DNA from: Lithobates sylvaticus
Lineage: Eukaryota; Chordata; Amphibia; Anura; Ranidae
Length of the DNA stretch: 64,000 nt
NCBI GenBank assembly: GCA_028564925.1
Contig: CM053029.1
Coordinates: 294,105,168 to 294,169,167 of the forward strand
Reading direction: 5' to 3'
Below, one piece after another: positions 23,164-35,749 of the stretch. Numbering within the stretch: position 1 is the first letter of the stretch; each line of letters starts with the position of its first letter. Both the position numbers and the translations under genes were made by a program. The notes under the pieces are model-generated. The model searched no databases and was not told the origin of the DNA. It saw only the letters and a list, made by a program, of their open reading frames with translations.

Positions 23164-26100
23164 TGTCTGGGTGAAACTCGTCCCAGCATCTTATGTCATG
23201 GCCAATCGCAAGGATCTGATGGCGCGAGAGAAGGTAAGAATGGCAGGAACAGCTAGAAGGGAATTTTTCACCAACCCCCGACCAGGTCTGGGCATGGTTT
23301 CCTGCTTGTACAGGGTGGGGACTTGAGCTTATGAAACGATTGAACAATTTCTGATCCAGTGTGGACGGAATGTTCAATGTAACTGTTGAAGCTGCAAGGA
23401 AGATACCATAGGAACAATGGCAGTTCAAGACCCTTCTATTAAAAGATGGCCCATGGGGGCGCATGCGCGGCGCGATGCGGAGCAGATGTGTGTGCTGAGA
23501 GCTCCGTCTGATCGGAACTGCCAGGCCTGATTTCCAGGGCTAATTCCCAACACACACCACCCAAAAACATACCAGCACCCCTGGGGAACATCGCGGTGCA
23601 TGCATTCCAGCAAAAACAGAGGTAAACGCTGCTACGGTCATTCGCTTACTAATTACCTGCTCAGCCTGGAAAAAAACAGAGGGGGAAGATGTCCCAAAAT
23701 GGCGCTGGAGCACGGGCTGCATTAAGCACCTCCTCACTGAAACAGACACAGACTGACACTCCCCCCTATCTAAAGCAGATCTAGATGCAAGTCTCTCTGC
23801 TATTTATGAAAAATTAGCAGACAAAATACAGCTTGAGCTATACAAATCAACAAATGTTTTAACACAGGAGATTGCCAATATAGGGAGCCGTACAGATGTA
23901 CTAGAGACTAAGAATGATGCACTCTCCCTTGCACACAGTGACCTCAGGAGAGATTATGAAACACTTGCTGATAGCTTTTCCTATATGCAAGCACGTATAG
24001 AAGATTTGGACAACCAAAATCGCAGGAAAAATATCAGAGTGCATGGCATCCCAGAGTCCACCATAGAGCTATTCCCTGCAGTGTCAAGGGTTTCTCACAT
24101 GCTCCTGCTAGATAGGCCCACATCAGCCTTTGCATGTGACAGGATCCACAGAGCACTTCGCCCTAAACCCCCTTCTGATAAACCTCCACGCGATATAATT
24201 ATGTGCATGAAGGACTTTCTCACCAAAGAGGACATCATGAGGGCATCCAGAAACACATCAAATATTGAGCTGGACGGCTTCAAACTACAAATCTATCCTG
24301 ACATCTCTCCTGCCACCCTAGATCGCAGACTTAGGATGAAAGAAGTTACTACAATCCTACAGACAGCCAGAATCAAATACCGTTGGGGTCAATGAATAAA
24401 CGCTCGCTTACGATTGCCTCTATATATGCCCCTAATGAAGCTCAATCCTCATTTTTCAATACATTTTTTGAAACCCTAGATCACTATAGCTCCCCCCATA
24501 TAGTACTAGGAGGAGACTTTAACTTAGCTGCACACCCCTCCTTAGATAGGAGCAAAGTTTCTCTCTCCTTAAAAGCCTTCTCATAGTCAATATATCGCTC
24601 ACTAAGCAAATCCCAATTGATCGACTCATGGAGAGCTCACAACATTGGCATAAAGGCATATACCCACTACTCTCACCCACATGACTGTTATGCCAGACTC
24701 GATTACATTTTTAGTACTCCTATCCTTTTTGGCAAACTCCTCGAGAGCTCGAAATCACCCTTGTCCTTGGTCTGACCACGACATGGTTGTATTTGAAACC
24801 TCTCATGTTGGTCTAGCCCCCACCTCATATAATTGGCGTCTGAATGACTCCCTTTTATCTGACCCATCCACACTCCAAAACATAAACATTCACATTGAAG
24901 ACTACTTTATTAACAACTCAACTGATGACATCTCCCCCACCTCACTGTGGTCGGCGCATAAGGAGGTTCTTAGAGGACACCTGATTAGTATCGCAGCGGC
25001 CAAAAATAAAGCTAAACTTACAGAAATTAAGTCTCTATCTAAAGACCTAGACCTCCTATATATCAAGCTAGGCCAATCACCTTCCCCCGAAATTACAAAA
25101 CAAATTCAATCCAAACGCCAAACCTTAAACACTATCCTTTCGGCAGACACTGAGAAATCCCTGAGATTTTCTAAAGCCAAATTTGTGCTACATGGCAATT
25201 CTACCTCTAAAATGTTCGCAAAAAAACGTAACCATGAACACAACCCCCCCCATACATACAAGCTGCGTAACCAAACTGGTAACTTGGTCACTCACCCCCG
25301 TGAGGTCCTAGACATCTTCTCCACTTTTTATAAAGATCTTCTTTCGGGTCCTCAAACTCACCCCCCTCACACCTCAATCAACTGGCTTGATAGTATACAT
25401 CTCCCTACCCTCAACGAGCAACAAACCTCTATTCTCAATGACCCCTGCACTGATCAAGAAATCATGAATATTATCAAATCACTCAAAACCTTGATGGCTC
25501 CTGGCCCAGACGGTTTCACTACATTATACTATAAAAAATTTGCATCCTTACTAGTACCCAGACTAAGCTATTCAACCATATTCTTATGGGTGGCCACTTG
25601 TCTGAAGATATGCTCCTAGCAAACCTATCTCTTATCCCTAAGCCTCTCAAAGACCATTCCCTCCCCCAAAATTTTCGCCCTATCTCAGTCCTTAACAACG
25701 ACTTGAAAATCTTCGGCAGACTCCTTGCAGACAGATTGGCATCAGTCATTACATCCCTTATCCACATTGACCAATCGGGATTCATACCTGGTCGACAAAT
25801 TACGGATAACATTAGATTTGTCACCAACATAGTTCAAGACGCTAATCTTTCCTCCCGCCCTGTCTGCCTTCTCAGCCTTGATATACACAAGGCATTCGAC
25901 AGTGTAAACTGGTCATAACTGAATCATTTACTCCCTAAGTTTGGTATCACAGATAAATGTATCCACGGTTTCAACGCCCTCTACCACCTCCCCCAAACCA
26001 GAATTTAAATCCCAGGCCATAACTCAGAATTCTTCTCCTTAAGCAGAGGCACTAGACAGGGCTGCCCCCTCTCCCCACTTCTATTTGCTCTTGCAATAGA

Positions 26101-27584
26101 ACCTCTTGCACAAGCCATAAGAAATAATTCAAACATCAATGGATACAACAAAGGTTCAAATTAATTCAAACTAAGCCTCTATGCAGCCTCTAGTCTTCCT
26201 CACAAACCCCCTAACATCTATACCCAACCTCATATCTTAACTCCTTTTACAACTTATCAGGTCTAGGCATTAACATCAATAAATGTTCGGCCCTTCCTAT
26301 TAATCTCTCCTCTAACTTAACCACCACCTTACAAATTTTTTTAAATTTAATATGGTGCACCAAGTCATTCAGGTATCTTGGTGTCCACATAACTTCCCAT
26401 TACAAATCATTATATGAAACAAATTACACCCCCCTTTTCTTGCATATTAGCTCTTTACTCAAAGTTTGGTCCACTTATCATATCTCCCTCCTAGGTAGGA
26501 TTTGCGCCTTTAAGATGACTATTCTTCCCAAACTATTATATTATTTCCATGCTCTACCCATCAATGTCTCTAAAACTAGAATAGAAGCCTTTCAAAGAGA
26601 GATTAACAGATTTATTTGGTCAAATAAGAAACCAAGATGTAGTTACTCCCTCATGTTTAGGCCCCAAAACATGGGCGGACTTGGCCTCCCTAATATCTGG
26701 CACTACTTCATAGCAACCAAACTTACACAAATAGCCCAATGGTTTGCCCCTACCCCATACCTCCCATGGCTAAACTTTGAATCATCCTCTATTTCCCCAT
26801 ACCACCTACAAGGCCTATTATGGTCAAATATAAACCACCACCACAAACTCCTTGAATTAAACAACATAGTGGCCCATTCCCTCCAAATATGGCTCAAAGT
26901 CAACAAAACCTTCAAGCTATCCTCAGATACTCCCCCTCTAGCATCCATTTTAGGAGACTCCACACGATCACAAAACCTGAACAACATCTACTCATTTCCT
27001 CACTGGCGTGACAATAATTTGACCACCTTGAGATTGTTGATCTCAAACAAAATGTTCCTCACTTTTCCCACACTTCAATCCAAATACAATCTCCCTTTTT
27101 CTGAACTCACATACTACCTTCAAATCAAAAACTTCTATATTGAACATTACTCGTTAGTCATCCAAACCCCAACAACGTTATTTGAACACGTTTGTATAAA
27201 TCCTTCGAGAGATAAAGGCTTGATCTCCTTGTTCTATAGACATATTAATAACTCTACGTTGCCTAAAAAATCCAACCCAATGCTACAATGGGAATCTGAT
27301 CTAGATAGCACAATCTCCTCAAATGCAATCTAGCAGCCTCTTTTAGAGAATTGCCAATGAAACTATTCTCCAGATTGTATTTGACCCCTGCAAACATTTA
27401 CTCCTTTTACCCATCAACCTATCGATGCTGTTTCAGAGGTTGCACTGAATCTGGCACATATACTCATATCTTCTGGCGCTGTAAGCAACTAGAACCGGTG
27501 TGGCGAAATGCCACTATAAAAATAGAATCTATGGCGAAAAAAAGCATCAACCTCTCTCCACAAATTTGCATACTATATGCCAGG

Positions 27585-28030
27585 TCTCCATCAATGCAGC
27601 GTGACCTGTGTCCATCATTGCAGCGTGACCGTGCCCCCATTGCAGCCTCACTGTGCCCCTTGCAACCTCACTGTGCGACACATTGCAGCCTCACTGTGCC
27701 CCACATTGCAGCCTCACCGTGCCCCCATTGCAGCCTCACTGTGCCCCTTGCAACTTCACTGTGCGACACATTGCAGCCTCACTGTGCCCCACATTGCAGC
27801 CTCACTGTGCCCCACATTGCAGCCTCACTGTGCCCCCATTGCAGACTTACTGTGCCCCACATTGCAGACTCACTGTGCTCCACATTGCAGCCTCACTGTT
27901 CCCCCATTGCAGACTCACTGTGCCCCACATTGCAGCCTCACTGTGCACCCATTGCTGCCTCACTGTGCCCAACATTGCAGCCTCACTGTTCCCCCATTGC
28001 AGACTCACTGGGACCAACATTGCAGCCTCG
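27585..28030 (+). repeat. Minisatellite, unit about 22-25 bp
   Basis: About 17 tandem copies of a unit close to 'cattgcagcctcactgtgcc', with variants 'cagactcactgtgcccca', lie inside the C-terminal end of the L1-type ORF2. All three forward frames stay open, which is an effect of the repeat and not a gene. Confidence 0.9.
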
Positions 28031-28059
28031 CCAGGGTGGAGGAAGAGGGAGGGTGGCCA

Positions 28060-28350
28060 GATCATGACTGGAGGAAGAGGAGAAACACGGGGTCACAGAG
28101 TGGTTTAGCACACTGTTACAGCTTACATTGAAATTGCCTCCGCTCTGCTTCCTGTCACACACAGCCCCACCTCCCCCTAACCCCATGCCTGTGATAGACA
28201 GAACACATCCTGCATTCTGTCTATCACAGGCGTGGGGTTTGGAGGAGGCGGGGCTTTGTGTGACGGCGAGCAGAGCGGAGGCAATTTCAATGTAAGCTGT
28301 AACAGCGTGCTATACTGCTCGGCGACCCAGTGGCTCTCCTCTTCTTACAT
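28060..28350. repeat. Long inverted repeat inside the L1-type LINE
   Basis: Two arms of about 120-130 bp face each other around 28195-28205. The innermost stem is CCTGTGATAGACAGAA with its exact inverse, and further out 'acagcttacattgaaattgc' pairs with its inverse at 28277-28302. Arms are imperfect. It is joined to the minisatellite, and both interrupt the LINE, whose text resumes at about 28500. Confidence 0.75.
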
Positions 28351-28985
28351 GCTCTCTTCCACTGGGGCGATCACCGGGAGAACATCTCCCGATCAACGCC
28401 GGCGGTGCTCGCCCCCCCACTCCCAGGCAGCCCAGCTCGCACGTCCTCATTTTCCACTCGCAAATTGCGAGTAGGCGAGTGGAAAATTTGAGGGCTACAT
28501 GCAAATATCCCAAACATACCTCCTCCCTGTGTTAGACTGATTCACTCCCTACTCAGTTCTATCCAACAACCTACCCAGGCCCCAGGTACTAACTAGGATG
28601 GAAAAACAAACTATCTGAGAGCATTCATCACACTTTAAATGACAGCATGCACACCTTCAATACAAAATGGATGTACTGGACTGACGATTAAACCTTATAC
28701 TGTTCTAATTTCCTAATCTTCCATCACCGTTAATTACATCTGCTGACTTCATATCCCACTTCTAGGTGCCTACATCCTGTCGACACTTAGCATCTTGATA
28801 TATGTAGTTCTGTTGTATATTCTAGCCCAAAACTGGCTATATTTTTTGTTTTCAACACCTGTGGAACAGTTTTCAGTAACTGTTCAAAGTTTCTAATGTA
28901 CATTACTATATCTTTAAAGGACAATATCCTCACTGTTTTGTAACCTTTTTATGAATCTTCCAAATAAAACTTTTGTAAACAAAAT

Positions 28986-29476
28986 AAAAGATGGCCCATG
29001 ATTATCTGTTGGCATCCATTATCTGTGAATTCATAGGTAAAGATTGTTGTACCTGGATTGGGGATACTAGTGACAAAGTTCAGGCCCATATGGATAAGGA
29101 ACGATCCCTGCAAGGCAAAGCCAGAGCTATAGCTAGTGAAGGTGGCATCCTTTTAAGGGTCTGGGAATCTTTGGGGATTTTTTTATTTTTCAGTGGATCA
29201 TGGTTGAAGGAAGTGGGGATATATATACTCATGTTGTTTTGGTTTATATTCCTTCTATATGCCGTGATGAGGTGCTACTGGTGCCTGATTGGACGAGTGA
29301 ACAAAGCCCGAGTAGATGACCACATCTTCCTCGCTGAGATAAGACGCCCCGAAGCCCAACTCACGTACAATACACAGAGGATCCCAGACCAACCGGCTTT
29401 CATGTCCTCTAAGTCATCCCTCCTGAAAGACAGAGTCTACAAGTCAAGTCGTGTTATTAACTCATATGGACTGTAA
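28986..29476 (+). pseudogene. Retroviral env TM fragment
   Basis: The translation has the features of a gamma-type transmembrane subunit: an 'LDYLLAS'-like text, a CX6CC motif (CEFIGKDCC), a hydrophobic membrane span (IYILMLFWFIFLLYAV) and a cytoplasmic tail. It is directly followed by a polypurine tract (29542-29553) and the 3' LTR. It is part of the broken retrovirus. Confidence 0.75.
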
Positions 29477-29554
29477 GGACTGATTCATTTCCAAGTGTAA
29501 GAAGATCAAGATTGATTAAGGGCCCCATGGGAGCATATGACAAAGAGGAGGGAC

Positions 29555-29727
29555 TGTTGTGGAAATTTTTATTAATGTATGTAGTCAGATGTCCCCCAGT
29601 GTAAGTTTTGCTGTAATACGCTCATGCGAGCGTATTCGCACATACAGACGTTGGTGAAGACCTTCCCATGGACAAGGCAGATCTGTTTGCTCTTTTAGGG
29701 ATGTTTGTTCATGCCTCACCAAAACTA
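29555..29727 (+). repeat. 3' LTR of the endogenous retrovirus (recognisable part)
   Basis: It starts TGTTGTGG immediately after the polypurine tract and follows the 5' LTR text ('cagatgtcccccagtgt', 'gctcttttagggatgtt', 'atgcctcacca') to about 29727. Beyond this point the LTR is not recognisable. Confidence 0.75.
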
Positions 29728-29984
29728 TCCAGGTGAGCTTCGCCTCCAATGTCCTTATGCTGCCTGGCTGACCGGAGAGAACGCTCTCAAGCTCCTCCCC
29801 AGCGCTCTCCAGCCCCCACCCCTCCTGTTCTCTCCACCTTTCCCAGTGCTTTCTGCCCCCAGCACTCTCCGGCCCCCACCCCCCAGCACTCTCCAGCTCC
29901 TCCATGCTCTTTGCCCCCCCCGTGCTCTCACAGACTGGTACATGGGGCACAGGAGGGGTGCAGACAGGGACAGGGCTAGGAATC

Positions 29985-31262
29985 TCTCTCACCTCCCTCT
30001 TTCTCACCCCCCTCTCTCTCTCCCTCTTCTCTCTCTTAACCCCTGTAACCCCTCTCTCTCCCCCCTTCCTCTCTCCACCTCCCCCCTCTCTTTTTCTCTC
30101 TCTCTCCTTCTCTATCCTTCGCTCTTCTTTCTCCCCTCCCTCTGTCACCCTCTTTTCTCTCACCCCCTGTCTCTCTCTCTCTCACCACCCCTATCTCCCA
30201 TAACCATTCTCTCTCTCCCTCACCCCTCTGTCTTTCTCACCTCCCTCACTCTCACTCCCCTCCCCCTCTGTCACCCTCCTCTCTGTCACCCCGTCTCTTT
30301 CTCTCTCTCTCACCACACTCCTTCTCTCTCTTACCCCTTCCCACCACTCCCTCCCTCTCCTCTTCTCCCCTACTTCTGCTCCTCCCTCCCTCTCTCCCTC
30401 CCCCTTTCCCTCCCTCCCTCTCTCTCTCTCGCGCTCTCTCCCCCTCTCTCTCTCCTCCCTCCTCTCCTCCCCCTCCACTCTCTCCCCCCCCCTCCTCTCC
30501 TCTCTTCCTCCTCCCCTCACCCTCTCTCCCCTCTCCCCTCTCTCTCTCCCCCTCTCGCTCACCCTCTCTCTCTCTCTCCCTCTCCCTCTCACTCAACCTG
30601 TCTCTCTCCCCCTTTTGCGCACCCTCTCTCTCCCCTTCTCGCTCACCCCCCTCTCCCTCCTCCTCTCGCTCACCTTCTCTCGCTCCCCCTCTCGCTTACC
30701 CTCTCTCTCTCTCTCCCCCTCTCGCTCACCCCTTTCTCTCCCTCTCTCTCACCCACTCTCCCTCCCCACTCACTCACAATCTCTTTCTCCCCTTCTCTCT
30801 CCCCCTCCCCCTCTCTCTCTCTCCCCCCTCTCTCTTTTTTCCCCCCCCCCTCTCTCTCCCCTTTTTTCTCTCTCTCTCCCCCTCTTTCTCCCTCCCTCCC
30901 CTCTCTCTCTCCATCCCTCTCTCTCTCCCTCCCTCACCCTCTCTCTTCCCCCCTCCCCCTCTCTCTTCCTCCCCCCTCTTTCTCCCTCCCCACTCCATAT
31001 TTTTCTCCCCCTCTCTCTCTCCCCTTTCTCTCTCCCCTCTCCCCCTCTCTCTCCCTCCCCCTCTCTCTCTTTTCCTCCCCCCCTCTCTCTCTCCCCTATT
31101 TCTCTCTCTCCCCCTCTTTCTCCCTCCCACCCCCTCTCTCTCCATCCCCTCTCTCTCTCCCTCCCTTCCCCTCTATCTCCCTCCCCCCTCTATCTCCCTC
31201 CCCCCACCCCCTCTCTCTCTCCCTCCCCTCCTCTATCTCCCTCCCCCTCTCTCTCTCCCCCT
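29985..31262 (+). repeat. Polypyrimidine CT/CCT tract, about 1.3 kb
   Basis: Almost every base on this strand is C or T, as irregular (CT)n and CTCTCCC runs. Long reading frames on both strands here (Ser/Pro/Leu-rich forward, Arg/Glu/Gly-rich reverse) are low-complexity artefacts. Such tracts can form triplex DNA and stall polymerases. Confidence 0.95.
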
Positions 31263-34200
31263 GCACTGTGCTGGGGTTCCCCCCACTCTACTTCCTCTGC
31301 GGATGTGGAATGACTCAGTGACATCCCCTCCCCATTCTCCCAAGACACGTAAATTCTTAGAGGGGTTGCCACCTTGCTGGGTCCCAGATGTTTTATTGGC
31401 TGCATATGTCTGATGGGTGAGGAGGGTGCCCTGAAAGTGTTGCTGATGAACTGTCTGCTAGATCTGTGCATCTTTTTGCAGCCATTTTTATTGCTTGAAT
31501 TTTTTTTCCCATTATGGGCGTGTTTGGGGCCTCATGTGTAAGTTTCGCCTAAGGCCTCACAAAGCCTAGAGCCGCCACTGACGTTGGAGGATCAGTAGGT
31601 AAGGCATAAGTGAGGGGGATTGATGGACAAACTCCTATTTTTTTCCCTTTACACCTGCATTGTTCCAGGTGATGTGGATGGATTCATAAAGAAAGGTGGA
31701 CAGCAATGATCAAAGGGGGGGGAGATAAGTTAGGAAATTCTAGATGGATCTTTACTGAATCACCCTATCACTCGCCATTTCGTAACAATGTCAGTTATCT
31801 TAGGGATGGCTCTGTTTTAAGTCAAGGCATACTGTATGATAAAACACAAGTAGAAAACATTTGATCTTAATCTTGAAATAGAGAGTTTGCAAAACCTGTA
31901 CGATCTTGGGGAGCCAGATCTGACCCAGACCCCTCCTCCCTCCCCCAACGTGTGTGTACATGGTGCTTCAATAAAAGCTTATCTAACTTGAACTGTGTGT
32001 AGCCAGGAGCTAATGCTGCTTGTATTGTCTGGAGACACTGTGCAGCATCGCTGCTGTGGATCTGATTCTCCTAGTGTTCAGCTGGACTCTGTGTTGTCAT
32101 ATCCTGAATATACAGTGACTAATTTCTAGGCGCAAAGCAAAGCATCTTGGGACATGTAGTCCATGGAGTCAAGATTTGCACTCAGCTGGACTTTTTTTTG
32201 AAATACAAATACCAGCCGCCCGGGGAAAAATACCAGGATGCTGGGAGAGGTGATAAAAGGCCTGTGTGCAGGCGTGATCTTCTCCTTGGGACCCTGACCT
32301 GGAAGCTGCTAGCAAGTGACTCTGTGTTGGTGTGTGCTGTGGCCGAGTCGCAGCCTGTGCTGCAGTGAGAGAGAGAGGGTCACTGCATGTGGGAGCAGGA
32401 GCATCCATTGCCAGCTACCGTTGACTGACCGGCGGCAGCCTGGAGGCCACTCTTTGCACATCCACACCAGATCCAGCTGGGCGGAAGCAGGGTGTGTCAC
32501 CAGACCATTGTATCCTTTGAGCAGGGCTCCACCAAGGCCTATCGCTGAGGCCCATGCCACTTCCATTACCAAGAGTCGTTGGAACTGGTGAGCAGGCACT
32601 TGACTATTCTTTTACTACAGAGACACTGCATGCAGACATCACTGTTTGTTCCTTTGCCTAAGCCTGTAGGACCTGGTACTACAGTGACTCTTTGTGGAGC
32701 AGCAGCAGTGCTCCTCTTCCACAGGACACCATAAATATCCTTTGCTACACATTGCCAGTTAAGGTGTCACAGGCTACTTCATCTTCTCCCAATAATCAGG
32801 ATATCTCAAGTACTCCATTAAAGAGCTAGCTGAAGACCAAAGGCTTCTTTCTTCTCTGAGAGACTACAACATATCCTCCTCCTCACTAACAGACTAATCA
32901 GTTAGTAACATAAGTACAAGTGCCTGCACCCAGGACTCTATTTGTTGACTGAGTGGGTTAAGTATTCAGGAGTTAACAGTTTCATTAATTTAAGGACAAT
33001 ATTGTAACTTGCTGAACTATCTGAGCTGACCTGTGGTGTTAAGGCACAGAAGGGAGTGGTTTGACATAATAGCGGTCACCCCTCTGCCCTCCTCCTGCCT
33101 GTTCACATAGGTTTCCAACTGAATAGTGTTGTTTGAAAGGTCTTTATATCCTGCAAACAGTTATTGCTTTTGTTTCACTGTTTTATATTATTGCTATCTT
33201 TTACTCCTGGGGAACTTCCTCAGGGGTTGAGTTTGTATCCCTGTGAATTAGTGCTTATTGTCTTTTAGTAAACACAATTCAACTTTATTTTACTCAAACT
33301 GTGTATGTGTCTTTAACTCTTTGATTATTACTGAAAATGTCTGAACCCAGGGTGTTAGAGTTGTCTGAGAACTTGCATGGCCGGGCAACCAGTGGGGTAC
33401 AGATTCAACAAGCAGCCCTACATGTGTGTACCCAGGTGCTTGACTAAGATTGGAGAGTGAGAGAAACACTGACTAAACTGCTCTCTGTAGCCGTTGTCCT
33501 GCGGTGATTAATTGGATAACAGTTATATCAGTAAGAGAAGGGAGCTGCTGAGCAGAAAGAGCCACCATTTATTCCATCCCAAACCAATACATCTTGTTCG
33601 TTTACCACCAATTGGCTTTTGTATCTATTTCCTGTTGCTAATTCACAGCCAAGTAAAAAGTATCTATACTTGTGTTTTTATAAGTTCTTGCAGTAACTTT
33701 CATTTAACCAGGTGTGCCAGAGGGGCTGAAGTTGTTCTTGGAGTTGAGATGCTGAACAGAGAAGCCAAATATACCAAGCGGCTCCTGTGGGGGTAGCGCT
33801 ACACTACTCACAGACATCACTGCTATAGTTTTGTGCCTGATCCTTTTATACCTCCATTTACTATACAGCATATTGTATGTGCCTACCTTGCCAGGAGTGG
33901 TTGTAATCTAACAGTCCCTCAACAGATGCCGTCTTGTTCTACAACAAAATACTTCTGTTTCTCTTACCCTGGAAGACGTTCTTCCCACTAAGTCTGATAG
34001 ATGCATCAAAACAAGATAAGTGAATTTAACGACACTATAAACTGCCTGCTTCAAAATGTATTTTAACATCAAACTTGTATGTTATTTGCCCACTGAGTAC
34101 AGGAATTCCATTTAACAGCACTGAGTACCCAAGTGGCACATTACAAGGCCCAACGATTGTCACATGGGGGTGGGGAGTGAGTCCTTAGCCTTGTGCATGG

Positions 34201-35300
34201 TTCAAACAGATTGGTTAGCGCCTACAATGGAACTTTTCACTTCTCTCCATTGGACAAACAGGTCATCAGGGGGAAATCAGGAAGTATTTACAGCTGTGGG
34301 TGTGGGAAACAAGTTCACTTTAAAGTGCACTTTCAGCCCTCTTCTCTTGCCCAGATTCATACTTACCTACAGTATATTCTGCATTGATCTACAATGTTTA
34401 CTTGCTTCAGGGAAAATCTCTGCACTGGTTACACCTGCACAGTATTACCAGACTCTCATGGGAATGTCTTCTGACCGTCTCCAGCCTCAGGGGACAGTTC
34501 CACCGAAGTCTATGGGGATTTTCTACACAGGTGCAGCCAGATGTAAATATTGCAGGAGGCCACATTATGGTGGTAGTTATGTATCTGGGAAGGGCAGGTT
34601 ACTTTAAATAAAAGATCAGTGCACCTTGCGTTCTCAAGCCAGAGAAATATATTTTTAAAAGTGTGGACTCCTGGCCCGTGATTACTCTCCATCGCTACTT
34701 TGGTTACAATCGGTTTTGAGCCATGTAGGTGTATATAGGGCTGATAACAGATTCTCTAGAACAGAGAAGGTGGGAGTCAGCAATTTAGAAAGTATTGCTC
34801 TGGATATACTGTATACCATAGAAAGAAGTCTAAAGTCCTTAATTTCACCCTTCGATCTAAAGATTGTTCCTGCACTTGTGAAATGCCCAGTTTTGTTGCT
34901 AAAAAAACTATTTGTAGGTGAACTATATACTACACAAGGAGAATTGTCAGTCGGGGGAAGGGGAGTGTAGGTGTACTAGCAAATTTATATACATTAAACA
35001 AATTGAAGCCAAACTCCAGCTAACACTTTGTAAGAAGTTACAGCAATGGTTTTGTTCCTTTTGAGATTTTACATAAATGAATAAAAGCTGAACATTTTAA
35101 GCACCCCTGTCAGTGGCAAATGGGTTGTCTCTTTCTCTCTAACTGCTACATCTGCAGGACAACTTATTCTGCTGAAAAACTGGCAGGATCACCAGATGAA
35201 AATAAAGGAAAGAAAGCCTAAAAAAAAACTATTGCAGCCACCACATCGAAGAACTGGTAAGCTGCAACACAATAAATGTTTGCTTCTGGGTTTAATTACA
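31263..35300. other. Intergenic, unclassified repeat; no gene
   Basis: 31263-31590 contains a dispersed repeat ('gcctagagccgccactg'). 31930-33500 has a TATA-like gataaaagg near 32251 and several 'aataaa' signals but no protein I recognise. 34160-34610 contains repeat-like text. No coding gene supported. Confidence 0.35.
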
Positions 35301-35306
35301 CCTTAA

Positions 35307-35749
35307 CGTGGTGCTGCCACCAAAAACAAAAATTAGGCTCAGAAATCATTAAAAAAAAGAAAAAAAAAAAATAATTGAAAAAAAAAATTTTTTTTTACTC
35401 ACCTCTTAATGCCTGTTGCTAGGGGGTCCCTCGTAGTCTGCCACCATCATTGCCCGGGCAATGACATCACTTCCCGTAGGCGCCGCACAGTCATCTGGGA
35501 CCTGTCATGTGTCCCAGATGAGTGAGCGTCGAATCACGGCGCACGGCACCGCTCACGCATGCGCAGTGGGTGCCCGGCTGTGAAGCCACAGCCAGGTGCC
35601 CACATTAAGAATGCCGGCGCCGCGAGCGGAGCGGGGAACGAGGGGGGGGGGACCCCGGGACAGGTAAGTGTCCGATTATTAAAAGTCAGCAGCTGCCGTA
35701 TTTGTAGCTGCTGACTTTTAAAAAAAATAATTTTTGTGGGCACACCTCT
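35307..35749. mobile_element. TTAA-bounded non-autonomous element
   Basis: TTAA lies at both edges (35303-35306 and 35750-35753). The interior has the hairpin 'aaagtcagcagct...agctgctgacttt' (35684-35720) and 'cacgcatgcgcagtg', both shared with the element at 42337. The family is piggyBac-like by target site only. Confidence 0.6.

Larger units (their letters stand above)
23456..28985 (+). mobile_element. L1-type LINE with 15-bp target site duplication
   Basis: The element is flanked by an exact 15-bp direct repeat, aaaagatggcccatg, at 23441-23455 and 28986-29000, with the L1-like nick context TT/AAAA. It starts with a GC-rich 5' end (ggggcgcatgcgcgg). ORF1 is readable from about 23770 to 24395: a coiled-coil part, then an RRM-like part with NRRKNIRVHGIPE. 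ORF2 begins abruptly inside the endonuclease domain (LTIASIYAPNEAQ, GGDFNL) at about 24387, so the ORF1/ORF2 junction is deleted. RT text follows ([80 protein letters not shown]). The YADD box near 26185 is damaged. The C-terminal region has a Cys-rich CFRGC...HIFWRC motif near 27430-27480. Several frameshifts and stops make it dead. A foreign block sits at 27585-28495. Confidence 0.85.
15943..29727 (+). mobile_element. Old gamma-like endogenous retrovirus, broken, nested with later insertions
   Basis: The parts seen, in order, are a 5' LTR at 15943-16621, a pol RNase H segment near 20880-21060, an integrase C-terminal segment near 21230-21340, an env TM region near 28986-29476, a polypurine tract at 29542-29553, and the start of the 3' LTR at 29555 to about 29727. 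Gag could not be recognised. Later insertions include a Harbinger MITE (19524-20469), a CR1 LINE (about 21755-23163) and an L1-type LINE (23456-28985). The LTR pieces differ by roughly one base in ten by eye, which suggests an old insertion, probably tens of millions of years. It is a fossil, heavily broken. The gamma-like call rests on the CX6CC motif in TM and the RNase H text style. Confidence 0.75.

Noticed and set aside
27577-28131. 184-codon frame rich in Cys, His and Leu
   Set aside because: A reading of the 22-25-bp minisatellite; it also crosses into the inverted repeat.
29705-31321. 538-codon open frame rich in Ser, Pro and Leu
   Set aside because: It lies almost wholly in the polypyrimidine tract; openness follows from the base composition, and there is no domain.
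31930-33500. Possible LTR or promoter region (gataaaagg, several aataaa)
   Set aside because: No terminal repeat partner, primer site or protein found, so no element could be defined.
35157-35259. Exon-like segment between tctgcag and gtaagc
   Set aside because: Good splice signals but no recognisable protein in the one open frame, and the sequence resembles dispersed repeat.
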